Assembly: GCA_937995985.1 (NCBI GenBank)
Contig: CALKIR010000007.1
Span: 1 to 33,161, forward strand
Direction: 5' to 3'
Source of the DNA: an uncultured Alcaligenaceae bacterium
GTDB lineage: Bacteria; Pseudomonadota; Gammaproteobacteria; Burkholderiales; Burkholderiaceae_B
Length of the DNA: 33,161 nucleotides
Position 1 is the stretch's first letter. Each line of letters starts with the position of its first letter. This document shows positions 1 through 8,378 of this stretch, piece after piece. The translations under genes were made by a program, and so were the position numbers. Under the pieces are notes generated by a model. The model ran no database searches. It saw nothing but the letters and a program-made list of their open reading frames with translations, and was not told the origin of the DNA.

Positions 1-4
1 CCGT

Positions 5-33
5 TTGATGATATATCTGCAGCCGTGTAACAT
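5..33 (+). promoter_or_regulatory. candidate sigma70 promoter of phaC
   Basis: TTGATG at 5-10 and TAACAT at 28-33 are separated by 17 bases; each matches its consensus hexamer at 4 of 6 positions. This would start transcription near base 40 and give a leader of about 80 bases before phaC. It is the best pair I see in the short upstream stretch, but both hexamers are imperfect and the true promoter may lie outside the window. Confidence 0.3.
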
Positions 34-119
34 TTAGATTCAGGATAAATAAGAATACAAACAGTGCCTGCAAACGAAGCAATAACTAGTTTTTAATTGA
101 TAGAGTTCAAAGGTGTACA

Positions 120-1751
120 GTGAATCAGAAAAGCAACCAATCACAAAGTTTTGAACCATTTATTGACCTGCAGGCCGCACAGAGCATACAGCAGGCTTTT
201 TTACAGCAGTGGTTAGATTTATGTGCACAGGCCCAAAATGGTACGTTAGCGCCATTGCGTTCGCGTCGTTTTAGAGGGCAGGCATGGGAACAGAACAAGT
301 GGGCATTATTTCAAGCTCATGCGTGGCAGTTATATGCAAACACATTGCAACAGCTTGCCCACATCACGACCAAAAGCCCAGCTGTCCAAGAGCGTTTGGC
401 TTTTTATGCCATGCAGTGGGCTGAGTTATGGTCTCCAGCTAATTTTTTAGCGACTAATCCCGAAAGTCAGCAGAAGTTTTTTGAAACCCAAGGGCAGTCT
501 TTATTTAAGGGCTTACAAAACTTTTTGGGTGATATTCAAAAAGGTCGTCTCACTCAAGTTGATGAACATGCCTTTGAGGTCGGTAATAATCTGGCGATTA
601 CTCCAGGGGCGGTGGTATATCAAAATGAGCTCATGCAGTTGATTCAGTATACGCCCTCTACCAAAGAGGTGCATGAGCGTCCGTTATTGATTGTTCCACC
701 ATGCATCAATAAGTACTACATTCTTGATTTGCAGCCTGAAAACTCCTTTGTTAAATACGCTGTGGATCAAGGGCATACTGTTTTCTTGATGTCTTGGCGT
801 AATCCTATGCCCGAAGATAAGGATGGCATTTTGTATGCCACTTGGGGGGATTATATTGAGCATGGCATATTGAATGCTATAGAAATAGTCCAAGAAATTA
901 CGGGCCAAAAACAAATTAATACTCTTGGTTTTTGTGTAGGGGGGACGTTGCTTGCTTCAGCCTTGAGCATTGCCAAGGCACGGGATAAAAGTCCGAGTTA
1001 CAGTATGACCCTCTTGACCAGCATGCTTGATTTCCATGATGTGGGGGTATTGGGGGTATTTGTAGATGAGATGACCACTCAGGCTTTTGAGTGGCAGATG
1101 AGAAATGGTCGTTTAATGAGTGCCGCGCAATTGGCGAATACATTTTCTATGTTGCGCCCATCTGAGCTGGTTTGGAATTATGTCACGAGCAATTATCTAG
1201 AAGGCGAAACACCGCCAGCCTTTGATATTTTATTTTGGAATAGTGACGGGACTAATTTACCCGGCAGTTTCTTTACTTGGTATTTCCGTAATACTTATTT
1301 AGAAAACAATTTGGCGGTGCCTGGCAAAGTAACAGTAAATGGGACGCCCATTGATTTTACTGTGCTTGATATGCCGACCTATATCTATGGTTCTAAAGAT
1401 GATCACATTGTGCCTTGGGGAACGGCTTTTGCTTCTGTCCGTCAGGTCAGTGGACCGCGTCGTTTTGTTCTAGGTGCCTCTGGCCATGTGGCAGGCGTGA
1501 TTAATCCTCCTGCGGCCAATCGTCGTCATTATTGGGCCTATGAGGATGACAGTGAATTAGACAAGCACGCGGTGCCAGAGAAATGGTTAGCCAATGCACC
1601 TAAGCATGAAGGGAGTTGGTGGACTGACTGGGCTCAGTGGCTGGCTCAGCAAGGAGGAAAAAAAGTGCCTGCTCCTAAAGCCTTAGGTAATGACACGTAC
1701 ACAGTGATAGAAGCGGCGCCTGGCAGCTATGTAAAAAGAAAAGCCTTGTAA
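120..1751 (+). CDS. phaC: class I poly(3-hydroxyalkanoate) synthase PhaC
   Basis: PhaC polymerises (R)-3-hydroxyacyl-CoA into storage polyester at the surface of cytoplasmic granules. The 543-residue protein has an N-terminal PhaC_N region (about 50-220) and an alpha/beta-hydrolase core. The lipase-like box GFCVGG puts the catalytic Cys at 272; Asp428 (in SKDDHIVPW) and His456 (in GASGHVAG) complete the triad. The Asp-to-His spacing of 28 equals that of the Cupriavidus enzyme. The length fits class I, which needs no PhaE or PhaR-type partner subunit. The start is GTG at 120 with AAAGG at 109-113; no better ATG lies upstream in frame. It is followed after 90 bases by phaB and then phaR, so it heads a storage operon. 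No phaA thiolase is present. Family assignment is secure. Confidence 0.97.
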   Translation: MNQKSNQSQSFEPFIDLQAAQSIQQAFLQQWLDLCAQAQNGTLAPLRSRRFRGQAWEQNKWALFQAHAWQLYANTLQQLAHITTKSPAVQERLAFYAMQWAELWSPANFLATNPESQQKFFETQGQSLFKGLQNFLGDIQKGRLTQVDEHAFEVGNNLAITPGAVVYQNELMQLIQYTPSTKEVHERPLLIVPPCINKYYILDLQPENSFVKYAVDQGHTVFLMSWRNPMPEDKDGILYATWGDYIEHGILNAIEIVQEITGQKQINTLGFCVGGTLLASALSIAKARDKSPSYSMTLLTSMLDFHDVGVLGVFVDEMTTQAFEWQMRNGRLMSAAQLANTFSMLRPSELVWNYVTSNYLEGETPPAFDILFWNSDGTNLPGSFFTWYFRNTYLENNLAVPGKVTVNGTPIDFTVLDMPTYIYGSKDDHIVPWGTAFASVRQVSGPRRFVLGASGHVAGVINPPAANRRHYWAYEDDSELDKHAVPEKWLANAPKHEGSWWTDWAQWLAQQGGKKVPAPKALGNDTYTVIEAAPGSYVKRKAL

Positions 1752-1768
1752 TCCATAGGTCCTAGTCA

Positions 1769-1784
1769 GTATGAGGGCTCATAC
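1769..1784. repeat. 16-base palindrome between phaC and phaB
   Basis: GTATGAG and CTCATAC flank a central GG, giving perfect 7-base arms, 18 bases after the phaC stop. There is no U-tract, so it is not a normal terminator. It could be an operator or an RNA-processing hairpin; I see no way to decide. Confidence 0.4.
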
Positions 1785-1841
1785 ATAGCCTTAAGCCATT
1801 TTGAGGGACATCATTATAAAACCTAAAATAGGAGTATTGAA

Positions 1842-2579
1842 ATGAGTAAGAAAATTGCATTAGTGACGGGCGGGATGGGTGGCATTGGTACCGCAATTTG
1901 TCAGCGCTTGGCCAAAGATGGCATGATTGTAATTGCAGGGTGTAGCGCAGGGCGTAACTATCAAGAGTGGCTTGATGAGCAAAAAGAGCTAGGATTCGAT
2001 TTTTATGCCATGCCAGCAGATGTTGCGGACTGGGAGTCAACCAAAGCGGCCGTCGAAGAGGTGTCAAAAAAGGTTGGAGAAATTGATGTGCTCGTCAATA
2101 ATGCTGGGATCACCCGTGACACCACTTTTAGCCGTATGACCCTTGAGCAGTGGCAAGATGTGATCAATACCAACCTAAACAGTTTATTTAATGTGACCAA
2201 GCAGGTCATTGATAAAATGGCAGATAACGGTTGGGGGCGGGTCATTAACATCAGCTCTATTAATGGCCAAAAAGGACAGTTTGGGCAGACGAATTATTCA
2301 GCGGCCAAAGCGGGTATGCATGGTTTTACCAAAGCTTTAGCTCAAGAATATGCGCGCAAGGGAGTCACTGTGAATACGGTATCTCCTGGGTATATTGGCA
2401 CCGATATGGTGCGTGCGGTACGTGAGGACGTCTTAGAAAAGATTGTTGCTTCTATACCCGTACGTCGTTTGGGTGAGCCCGAGGAAATAGCTTCTATTGT
2501 TAGCTGGCTGGCATCGGATGATGCAGGATTCACTACGGGAGCAGATTTTTCCATTAACGGTGGCTTGCATATGTATTAA
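1842..2579 (+). CDS. phaB: acetoacetyl-CoA reductase PhaB (SDR family)
   Basis: PhaB reduces acetoacetyl-CoA to (R)-3-hydroxybutyryl-CoA with NADPH, supplying monomer to PhaC. It is a classical short-chain dehydrogenase of 245 residues. The glycine-rich cofactor loop TGGMGGIG is at 9-16, NNAG at 86-89, catalytic Ser near 138-139, and YxxxK with Tyr152 and Lys156. The C-terminal substrate region with GGLHMY is typical of PhaB rather than FabG. AGGAG at 1830-1834 supports the ATG. Its position between phaC and phaR supports the PhaB reading over a general 3-oxoacyl-ACP reductase, which shares the fold. Confidence 0.95.
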   Translation: MSKKIALVTGGMGGIGTAICQRLAKDGMIVIAGCSAGRNYQEWLDEQKELGFDFYAMPADVADWESTKAAVEEVSKKVGEIDVLVNNAGITRDTTFSRMTLEQWQDVINTNLNSLFNVTKQVIDKMADNGWGRVINISSINGQKGQFGQTNYSAAKAGMHGFTKALAQEYARKGVTVNTVSPGYIGTDMVRAVREDVLEKIVASIPVRRLGEPEEIASIVSWLASDDAGFTTGADFSINGGLHMY

Positions 2580-2580
2580 G

Positions 2581-2596
2581 GTGTTAAAGTGTTAAA
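2581..2596 (+). repeat. 8-base tandem repeat ahead of phaR
   Basis: GTGTTAAA occurs twice head to tail directly after the phaB stop and 34 bases before phaR. It may be simple slippage. It could also be a short direct-repeat operator, but I know of no match to a described site. Confidence 0.4.
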
Positions 2597-2629
2597 GTAC
2601 TATAGGTAACGCTTTGACCTAGAGGACAT

Positions 2630-3175
2630 ATGACAGCATCCAACACACGTTTAATTAAAAAATATCCCAATCGGCGACTGTATGACACTCATACCAGTGC
2701 CTATATTACACTGGCGGATGTCAAGCAGTTGGTGCTTGATCATGAGCAGTTTGTGGTCGTCGATTCTAAAACAGAAGAGGATATTACCCGCAGTATCCTA
2801 TTGCAGATCATTCTCGAAGAGGAAAGTGGGCAAGTGCCGATTTTTTCAGCCAATGCACTGGCTCAGATTATTCGCTTTTACGGAACTGCAATGCAAGGGG
2901 TAATGGGGAGTTACATAGAGAAAAACATACAGGCATTGATAGACATACAGGAGCGCATGGCTGAGCAGTCCAAAGGCTTATATGGCCATCAACTGAGCCC
3001 CGAGGCTTGGACCCAATTTATGGCGGTGCAAACTCCTGTATTACAAAATGCTATGAATACCTATATAGACCAAAGTAAAAAGCTATTTGTACAAATGCAA
3101 GAGCAGATGCGTGAGCAAAACCTCAATATTTTTGGTCAATTTCCCTTTGTGCCACAAAATAATAAAGAAAAATAG
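2630..3175 (+). CDS. phaR: polyhydroxyalkanoate synthesis repressor PhaR
   Basis: PhaR is a DNA- and PHB-binding repressor that silences phasin and often its own gene until polymer accumulates. The N-terminal PHB_acc_N DNA-binding region (about 6-66) contains the hallmark RLIKKYPNRRLYDT. One or two PHB_acc segments follow (about 70-165). The C-terminal third is rich in Gln and Met and ends charged. At 181 residues it is of normal length. GAGG just upstream supports the ATG at 2630. It closes the phaC-phaB-phaR operon and is followed within 25 bases by a strong terminator. No phasin gene, its usual target, lies in the window. Confidence 0.95.
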   Translation: MTASNTRLIKKYPNRRLYDTHTSAYITLADVKQLVLDHEQFVVVDSKTEEDITRSILLQIILEEESGQVPIFSANALAQIIRFYGTAMQGVMGSYIEKNIQALIDIQERMAEQSKGLYGHQLSPEAWTQFMAVQTPVLQNAMNTYIDQSKKLFVQMQEQMREQNLNIFGQFPFVPQNNKEK

Positions 3176-3198
3176 CAGCCCTGCGGGATGAAAGTGAT

Positions 3199-3228
3199 AA
3201 AGGACGTCTGTGAGAGACGTCCTTTTTT
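3199..3228 (+). terminator. intrinsic terminator of the pha operon
   Basis: A perfect 10-base stem, AAGGACGTCT (3200-3209) with AGACGTCCTT (3215-3224), has a 5-base loop and runs into a T-tract to 3228. It ends the phaC-phaB-phaR transcript. Confidence 0.9.
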
Positions 3229-3276
3229 ATGGTGCTGGTGTAAAAATACAATAACCATACACTAAATGCGTCTTTC

Positions 3277-3290
3277 TTGATATGTATCAT
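3277..3290 (+). promoter_or_regulatory. FNR/ANR-type box upstream of cytochrome c peroxidase
   Basis: TTGATATGTATCAT matches the FNR consensus TTGAT-N4-ATCAA at 9 of 10 defined positions. A -10-like GATAAC at 3311-3316 would place the start near 3323, so the box centre (3283.5) would sit about 40 bases upstream, the usual class II activator position. The downstream gene belongs to a family often induced by FNR/ANR at low oxygen. Match and spacing are seen in the sequence; regulation is inferred. Confidence 0.75.
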
Positions 3291-3449
3291 AAAGCAGCCG
3301 GGAACTTTTTGATAACTTATTCTTCATAGGGAAACATTTTCTTTCATTGCAACGTAACTGAGAGCAAATTGATGCATTCATGGTTGATGGCCGTGGGTGT
3401 TATTAATTGTGGTTATATTATTTAGGGGATTTTTTTAGGGGAACTGCAT

Positions 3450-4451
3450 ATGTCCACCTTTAAGCTTACAGTCTTAGCATTATCGACTTGCATGGCCTTT
3501 GCAGCTCATGCGGAGTCTGTACGTAATGTACCCGTACAGCCAATTCCAGCAGTAGAAATTACCGAGCCAGAAAAGGTTGAGCTCGGTAAGATGCTATTCT
3601 TTGATCCACGCTTATCGCGCTCAGGCTTTATCTCATGTAACTCATGCCACAACTTAAGCATGGGAGGGTCTGATAATTTAGTATCATCTATTGGGGATAA
3701 GTGGGCTCAAGGACCAATTAACTCCCCCACGGTATTGAATTCCAGTCTTAACATTGCTCAATTTTGGGATGGCCGCGCCGAGACATTGCAAGAGCAGGCA
3801 GGAGGGCCAATTGAAAACCCTCTAGAGATGGGATTTACGCATGAGCTTGCAATTGAGGTTTTGCGTTCTATTCCTGAGTATGTAGAAAAATTTGAAACCA
3901 TTTATGGCACTTCAGATTTTGGCATAGATGAAGTAACCGATGCTATTGCCGTATTTGAAGAAACCTTGGTCACCCCTAATTCACGTTTTGACCAATGGTT
4001 GCGTGGTGATGATGATGCCCTAACAGACTTTGAGTTAGAGGGTTGGGAATTGTTCATGACCAGTGGTTGTGTGGCCTGTCATAATGGTGTGAATTTGGGT
4101 GGTACCTCTTTCCAAAAAATGGGTATTGTTGAGCCTTATCACACTTTAAACCCTGCTGAAGGACGCGCCGCGGTTACTGGTATTGATGCAGACCGTTTTA
4201 GCTTTAAGGTTCCCACACTACGTAATGTAGAGTTAACTTATCCTTACTTCCATGATGGAGCTGTGTGGACCCTCACTGAAGCAGTCGATATTATGGGACG
4301 TTTACAGTTAGGCCGAGTCTATGATGATGAGGAAAATGCTAAGATCGTTGCCTTCCTTAAGACTTTGACTGGCGAGCAACCCGAAATTGTTCTGCCTATT
4401 TTGCCGCCCTCTACAGACAAAACCCCTAAGCCCGATCCTTGGGAGGAATAG
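3450..4451 (+). CDS. di-haem cytochrome c peroxidase (CcpA/MauG family)
   Basis: This periplasmic enzyme reduces hydrogen peroxide to water with electrons from small cytochromes or azurin. Residues 1-21 form a signal peptide with cleavage after HA. Two haem-c sites are visible: CNSCH at 63-67 and CVACH at 207-211. WDGRA at 106-110 and the PTLRNV...YFHDG segment (255-270) are family hallmarks. The ending is a Pro-rich charged tail (about 316-333). At 333 residues it is of ordinary length. AGGGGA at 3437-3442 precedes the ATG. The gene is monocistronic between two terminators, behind an FNR-type box. MauG-type oxidases share the fold, but the mature enzyme looks like a standard bacterial peroxidase. 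Confidence 0.93.
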   Translation: MSTFKLTVLALSTCMAFAAHAESVRNVPVQPIPAVEITEPEKVELGKMLFFDPRLSRSGFISCNSCHNLSMGGSDNLVSSIGDKWAQGPINSPTVLNSSLNIAQFWDGRAETLQEQAGGPIENPLEMGFTHELAIEVLRSIPEYVEKFETIYGTSDFGIDEVTDAIAVFEETLVTPNSRFDQWLRGDDDALTDFELEGWELFMTSGCVACHNGVNLGGTSFQKMGIVEPYHTLNPAEGRAAVTGIDADRFSFKVPTLRNVELTYPYFHDGAVWTLTEAVDIMGRLQLGRVYDDEENAKIVAFLKTLTGEQPEIVLPILPPSTDKTPKPDPWEE

Positions 4452-4505
4452 ACAGTCTTGGTTGCGCTTTCTTTGTGAAGAGCAATGGCTTAATCGTTTG
4501 AAGCA

Positions 4506-4542
4506 AAACCACAGTACTTTTTGCAGTGCTGTGGTTTTTTTT
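4506..4542 (+). terminator. intrinsic terminator of the cytochrome c peroxidase gene
   Basis: AAACCACAGTACT (4506-4518) pairs with AGTGCTGTGGTTT (4525-4537) through one G-T wobble. The stem is 13 bases, the loop 6 bases, and the T-tract runs to 4542. It is about 55 bases after the stop. Confidence 0.9.
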
Positions 4543-4633
4543 ATGGTGTTTGTTTTTAGTCTGTTCCGTCGTAGAAAAATAAAAAAGTTATGATGGAGAA
4601 TAAGAGTAATACAAGATTCTTAGGAGGAGAAAG

Positions 4634-6373
4634 ATGAATAGGAGGGGTGAATATCCTTGGTTGGAGTTGTATGCGCCGTCAACTCCTATATGTATTCGGC
4701 ATTTGTTGGGTAAAGATTTAGTACAGCTAATAGAAGAAAGCTGTGTACAGCATGCATCACGAGTGGCGTTCTATTCCCTGGGAGGCGCGCTTAGTTATGC
4801 CCACTTACAGCAATTGAGTAAGGATTTTTGCGCTTGGTTATTAGCCCAAGGGTTGCAGCCAGGAGAGCGTGTAGCGCTGATGATGCCTAATTTAATGCAG
4901 TATGTGGTGGCGCTAATAGGGGTGTTACGAGCAGGAGGGGTGGTTGTTACATGTAATCCACTGTATACCCCGCGAGAGTTAAGAGCCTTGCTTCAAGATG
5001 CGCAACCTCGATTCTTAGTGGTTGCACGGCCTTTTGTCTCTACCGCCCATGCAGCAATGGCACTGTGCCAAGAAAAGGGAGGGGAGCCATTTTCATCTCT
5101 AGCACTTGTGGTCACCAATATCGGTGATTTGCAGTCTGGGTTTCAGCGCCACTGGTTGAATTGTTTGACACGATTTCGGGGGCGACACTCAACTCAAAAT
5201 AGGCGGCTGTGTGGGCGTTATCGCTCGGTACAAACCTATTCTTTTTTGCAGGTATTGAGGCAGGGTAGAAAAATAACCATCAGAGAACCAAAGCTGCAGC
5301 CGGATCAGGCAGCTTTTTTACTGTATACGGGGGGCACAACCGGTCGTCCTAAAGGAGTGGTACTCAGTCATGAAAATATGGTGGCCAATTTATATCAGGT
5401 CTCTACTTGGCTGGCGCCCAAGCTGAATGCCGATCAGGAAATGGTGCTGACTGTGCTGCCTATGTACCATATTTTTTCTTTGTTAGGAAATTGCTTGCTA
5501 TTTTTATTTTTAGGTGCGAGCAATGTGCTTATTCCTGATGGACGTCAGCTATCGCAGGTAATTAAGGCGTTTAAACGCTATCCCATTACCGCTTTCACTG
5601 GAGTCAATACGTTATTTAAGCAATTATTGCTGCGAGAGGAGTTTAGGCGTTTACATTTTACGCATTTAAACCTGGTCATAGGCGGAGGAGCTGCAGTGGA
5701 AGAGTCTGTAGCTACTCAGTGGGAGGAGGTAACGGGTCAGCCGTTGTTGCAAGCTTATGGGCTAACAGAGACGGCTCCCGCTGTATGTATGAACCCAGTC
5801 CTAGGCCAACATAAAAAGGCTGCATTAGGACTGCCCTTGCCTTCAACTGAGGTACGGATAATGAATGAGCAGGGTGCGCCCATGCCCTTTTATGCTTGTG
5901 GCGAGATTGGGGTTCGAGGGCCGCAAGTAATGCAGGGGTATTTTCACGCAGCGGATAATCAATCAGCTTTTACAGGCGATGGTTTTTTTCGTACTGGTGA
6001 TATGGGCTACATGGATGAGCAAGGATTTGTGTATTTGCAAGAACGGAAAAATGACATTATTAATGTTTCAGGGTTCCAGGTTTTTCCTACTGAAATCGAG
6101 GCTGTGATCGGGCAGCTGCCCGAGGTCAGTGCTGTAGCAGTGATTGGTGTGCCTGATCAAGAGCAGGGGGAATGCATTTATGCCTTTGTGCAGTTAGGTC
6201 AAAATGCAAGAGGTGCGCAAAGGGATTTGGAAAAACGCATCCGTCAGTTATGCCAGCACAATCTGACTCAATATAAAATGCCTGCAAAAATTATTTTTGT
6301 ATCTGATTTGCCAGTCTCGGCAGTTGGTAAGGTGTTGCGTCGTGAGCTGAGATCGGAATGTCACTTTTTGTGA
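4634..6373 (+). CDS. long-chain acyl-CoA synthetase (FadD-like, AMP-binding)
   Basis: The protein activates a carboxylic acid with ATP to an acyl-adenylate and then to the CoA thioester. The 579 residues form one AMP-binding enzyme: the P-loop YTGGTTGRPKG is at 231-241, YGLTET at 375-380, the TGD motif with Asp456, Arg471 at the start of the hinge, and the C-terminal catalytic Lys566 in GKVLRRE. NVSGFQVFPTEIE in the hinge region is typical of FadD and related long-chain ligases. AGGAGG ends 5 bases before the ATG. There is no signal or membrane segment. A basic linker around 180-215 is longer and more Arg-rich than usual. Chain-length preference cannot be read from sequence. It stands alone, not in a beta-oxidation operon. 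Confidence 0.9.
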   Translation: MNRRGEYPWLELYAPSTPICIRHLLGKDLVQLIEESCVQHASRVAFYSLGGALSYAHLQQLSKDFCAWLLAQGLQPGERVALMMPNLMQYVVALIGVLRAGGVVVTCNPLYTPRELRALLQDAQPRFLVVARPFVSTAHAAMALCQEKGGEPFSSLALVVTNIGDLQSGFQRHWLNCLTRFRGRHSTQNRRLCGRYRSVQTYSFLQVLRQGRKITIREPKLQPDQAAFLLYTGGTTGRPKGVVLSHENMVANLYQVSTWLAPKLNADQEMVLTVLPMYHIFSLLGNCLLFLFLGASNVLIPDGRQLSQVIKAFKRYPITAFTGVNTLFKQLLLREEFRRLHFTHLNLVIGGGAAVEESVATQWEEVTGQPLLQAYGLTETAPAVCMNPVLGQHKKAALGLPLPSTEVRIMNEQGAPMPFYACGEIGVRGPQVMQGYFHAADNQSAFTGDGFFRTGDMGYMDEQGFVYLQERKNDIINVSGFQVFPTEIEAVIGQLPEVSAVAVIGVPDQEQGECIYAFVQLGQNARGAQRDLEKRIRQLCQHNLTQYKMPAKIIFVSDLPVSAVGKVLRRELRSECHFL

Positions 6374-6435
6374 AATGACTTGTCAAGCCTAGGGGGAGTG
6401 GGAACAATAGAAAAAAGCTTTTTAAAGGAAATGAT

Positions 6436-7266
6436 ATGAAACGAGTTTTTTTAGGCGTGGTTGTGGCGAGTACATGTGTTTTGAGTGCCTGTGGTACCAA
6501 TACAAAGCAACAAGATGCCTATCTAGAGCAGATGAATCAAGAAAATCAGCGGCTCTTAGCATCCTATGTGTGGAATATTGAACGTGTATTGCAACCTAAG
6601 CCGGAGCAGGCTCAGTTTAGCTTTGAGCAGGATCACACACTGCCTGCAGCTCCAGCAGAAATTCGTCCATTTGAAATTCTATTTGATCACGATCGTTTAT
6701 CGGTACAGGGATTGTGCAATCATTTAGCAGGGTCCTATCAAATAGAAGGCAGCCATATCAGCATTGGTCCAATGATAAGCACACGTAAGTTTTGTGCCGA
6801 TGAGCAGTTGATGCAGGTAGAGGCTTTTGTAGGGCAGGTGTTGCCCGCAGCGGATGAATGGCAAATAGTGGGGGTAGAGAGCACTAATTTGGCCCAATCA
6901 CGCCCAAGTTTGACGTTGTCTTTTATCAATGGAATGCAGTGGCACTTGCAAGGAACCCCGACATTGGAAACGCGTTATGGTCACAAGCCAGTGACCGAAT
7001 TTTTGCAAGTAGATCCTAAGCCTTATCAGTGCTCCAATGGGCAGGGAGAGTGCTTTAAAGTACGTAAATTGGAATATGACGATAAGGGAATTCGTACTAC
7101 AGTAGGACCTTGGCAGTTGATTCAGCGTGCACAATTATTAGGTTATGAGCCTGCCCCTGATTATATGAACACTATTCGGGTTAATCGCTTTATGGCTCAG
7201 GATAATGATCGTTATTATCCCGTTTATGAATATGATATGACCGTTGAGCAGCAACCAATTAGGTAA
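6436..7266 (+). CDS. META/HslJ-domain lipoprotein with DUF4377 domain
   Basis: The protein has a lipoprotein signal with lipobox LSAC and lipidated Cys19, so it is probably anchored in the outer membrane. Residues about 75-175 match the META/HslJ fold: CNH at 94-96 within a G-x-x-x-G-x-Y type segment, then TRKFC and the E-x-F-x-x-x-L ending. Residues about 185-272 resemble DUF4377, with the paired Cys of YQCSNGQGECFKVR and a GYEP motif. META proteins are linked to envelope stress or antibiotic tolerance in other bacteria, but no reaction is known. AAAGGA at 6424-6429 supports ATG 6436. The domain order is known from other proteobacteria; function here is not assigned. Confidence 0.85.
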   Translation: MKRVFLGVVVASTCVLSACGTNTKQQDAYLEQMNQENQRLLASYVWNIERVLQPKPEQAQFSFEQDHTLPAAPAEIRPFEILFDHDRLSVQGLCNHLAGSYQIEGSHISIGPMISTRKFCADEQLMQVEAFVGQVLPAADEWQIVGVESTNLAQSRPSLTLSFINGMQWHLQGTPTLETRYGHKPVTEFLQVDPKPYQCSNGQGECFKVRKLEYDDKGIRTTVGPWQLIQRAQLLGYEPAPDYMNTIRVNRFMAQDNDRYYPVYEYDMTVEQQPIR

Positions 7267-7286
7267 GTGCCAATAGTCCATTTTAT

Positions 7287-7318
7287 AAGGCCTAGCACAC
7301 ATATTGGTGCTAGGCCTT
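7287..7318. terminator. hairpin between convergent genes, probable bidirectional terminator
   Basis: AAGGCCTAGCAC (7287-7298) and GTGCTAGGCCTT (7307-7318) form a perfect 12-base stem with an 8-base loop. It lies between the stop of the META lipoprotein (+) and the stop of the AEC permease (-). The T-runs on either side are weak, so efficiency is uncertain; position and symmetry suggest service to both strands. Confidence 0.7.
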
Positions 7319-7345
7319 GTTCATAGTGATTGTCCAGATTTGAGA

Positions 7346-8230
7346 TTAGAGATACGTCAGGGTGTACCAAATCACAAGAGGAACAATACCAATAGAAAGC
7401 ACATTGCCAACCAGGACAATACTTGCTACGGCTTGGGGAGAGGCATTGTAGTGCTCACTGAGTAAAAAATTCAGTACAGCGGGGGGCAGCATTGCTGATA
7501 AAACAATAAGACGTTGCCATTCAGTATGTAAAGGCAACAACCATAATATAAGTGGCACACAGAGAGCTCCGACGCCTAGGTAGAGAAGGTTGATTGTCAA
7601 AGCAAAACGCACCTCACTGACCTTATCAAGGGCCAAGCGTACTCCAAGACTAAAGAGCATCAGAGGGATAGTAATTTGGCCAAGCATGTCAATACTGGTA
7701 CGCATAAAGGCAGGGATTGATTCTTGATAAGGAGCGAGAGTAATACCAAGCACTGCCATCCAAATATTGGGGTTGCGTAACCACAACCAGCGATTACCTT
7801 GACCCGATAAAATAAAGAGGCCGAGGGAAAAATGCAAAGAATTTGACAGTACAAATAGGAGGATAATATCGCCAAGTTGGTCGCGGCCATAAGCTAAGAG
7901 CATCAGAGGAATGCCAACATTGCCTGTGTTTCTAAACATTCCTGACACGAGGTAGGCACGGCGGGTAATTCCTCTTGGGGTGAACAATAACAAAACTAGG
8001 CCTGGTAAAACGATAACTAATATGCCGGCAACAATTAAGGCCCATGCCTGTGCAGGGTTGAGAGGATGGGTGAGTAAAGCAGAAAAAATCAAAGCAGGAC
8101 AAAATACATGGACATTAACGTAGTTGATAAAATCCATGTGGGGCGCACCTTGGTAACGACGTGCAAAAATGAAACCAAGTAAAACAATAATTAATACCGG
8201 GGCAACAATATTGATTAAGGTAAGTATCAT
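7346..8230 (-). CDS. AEC-family permease (auxin efflux carrier type)
   Basis: This inner-membrane protein of 294 residues is almost entirely hydrophobic, with about ten membrane segments in two five-helix halves. It opens with the typical APVLIIVLLGFIFARR pattern and has the GNVGIPL-type motif (FRNTGNVGIPLML) in the first half. Such proteins export or exchange organic acids such as malate or malonate, or plant-type acids; the substrate cannot be told here. No good Shine-Dalgarno precedes the ATG. It is divergent from the medium-chain dehydrogenase and convergent with the lipoprotein gene, so probably monocistronic. Confidence 0.88.
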   Translation of the reverse strand: MILTLINIVAPVLIIVLLGFIFARRYQGAPHMDFINYVNVHVFCPALIFSALLTHPLNPAQAWALIVAGILVIVLPGLVLLLFTPRGITRRAYLVSGMFRNTGNVGIPLMLLAYGRDQLGDIILLFVLSNSLHFSLGLFILSGQGNRWLWLRNPNIWMAVLGITLAPYQESIPAFMRTSIDMLGQITIPLMLFSLGVRLALDKVSEVRFALTINLLYLGVGALCVPLILWLLPLHTEWQRLIVLSAMLPPAVLNFLLSEHYNASPQAVASIVLVGNVLSIGIVPLVIWYTLTYL

Positions 8231-8378
8231 TATTAATGCGGTCTCGTTTTATTTTAGTGAGCAGATCCCATCATTATTTTTATGATTGTATTAATTTATG
8301 CAGCCACTGAGTAGGTAGTTTTTTTTGGGCTGCATGGTAAGTGGGTATTGACGAAGAAAAATTGATTAGGAGGTTATG

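Noticed and set aside
1..119. Possible PhaR-type CTGC/GCAG site upstream of phaC
   Set aside because: CTGC and TGCA pieces occur, but not in the spaced symmetric form described for PhaR sites.
4387..4593. Small plus-strand frame overlapping the end of the cytochrome c peroxidase gene
   Set aside because: It runs through the terminator and has no ribosome site or conserved features.
6412..6423. Palindrome AAAAAGCTTTTT before the META lipoprotein
   Set aside because: A short A/T palindrome with no real loop, beside the ribosome site; likely chance.
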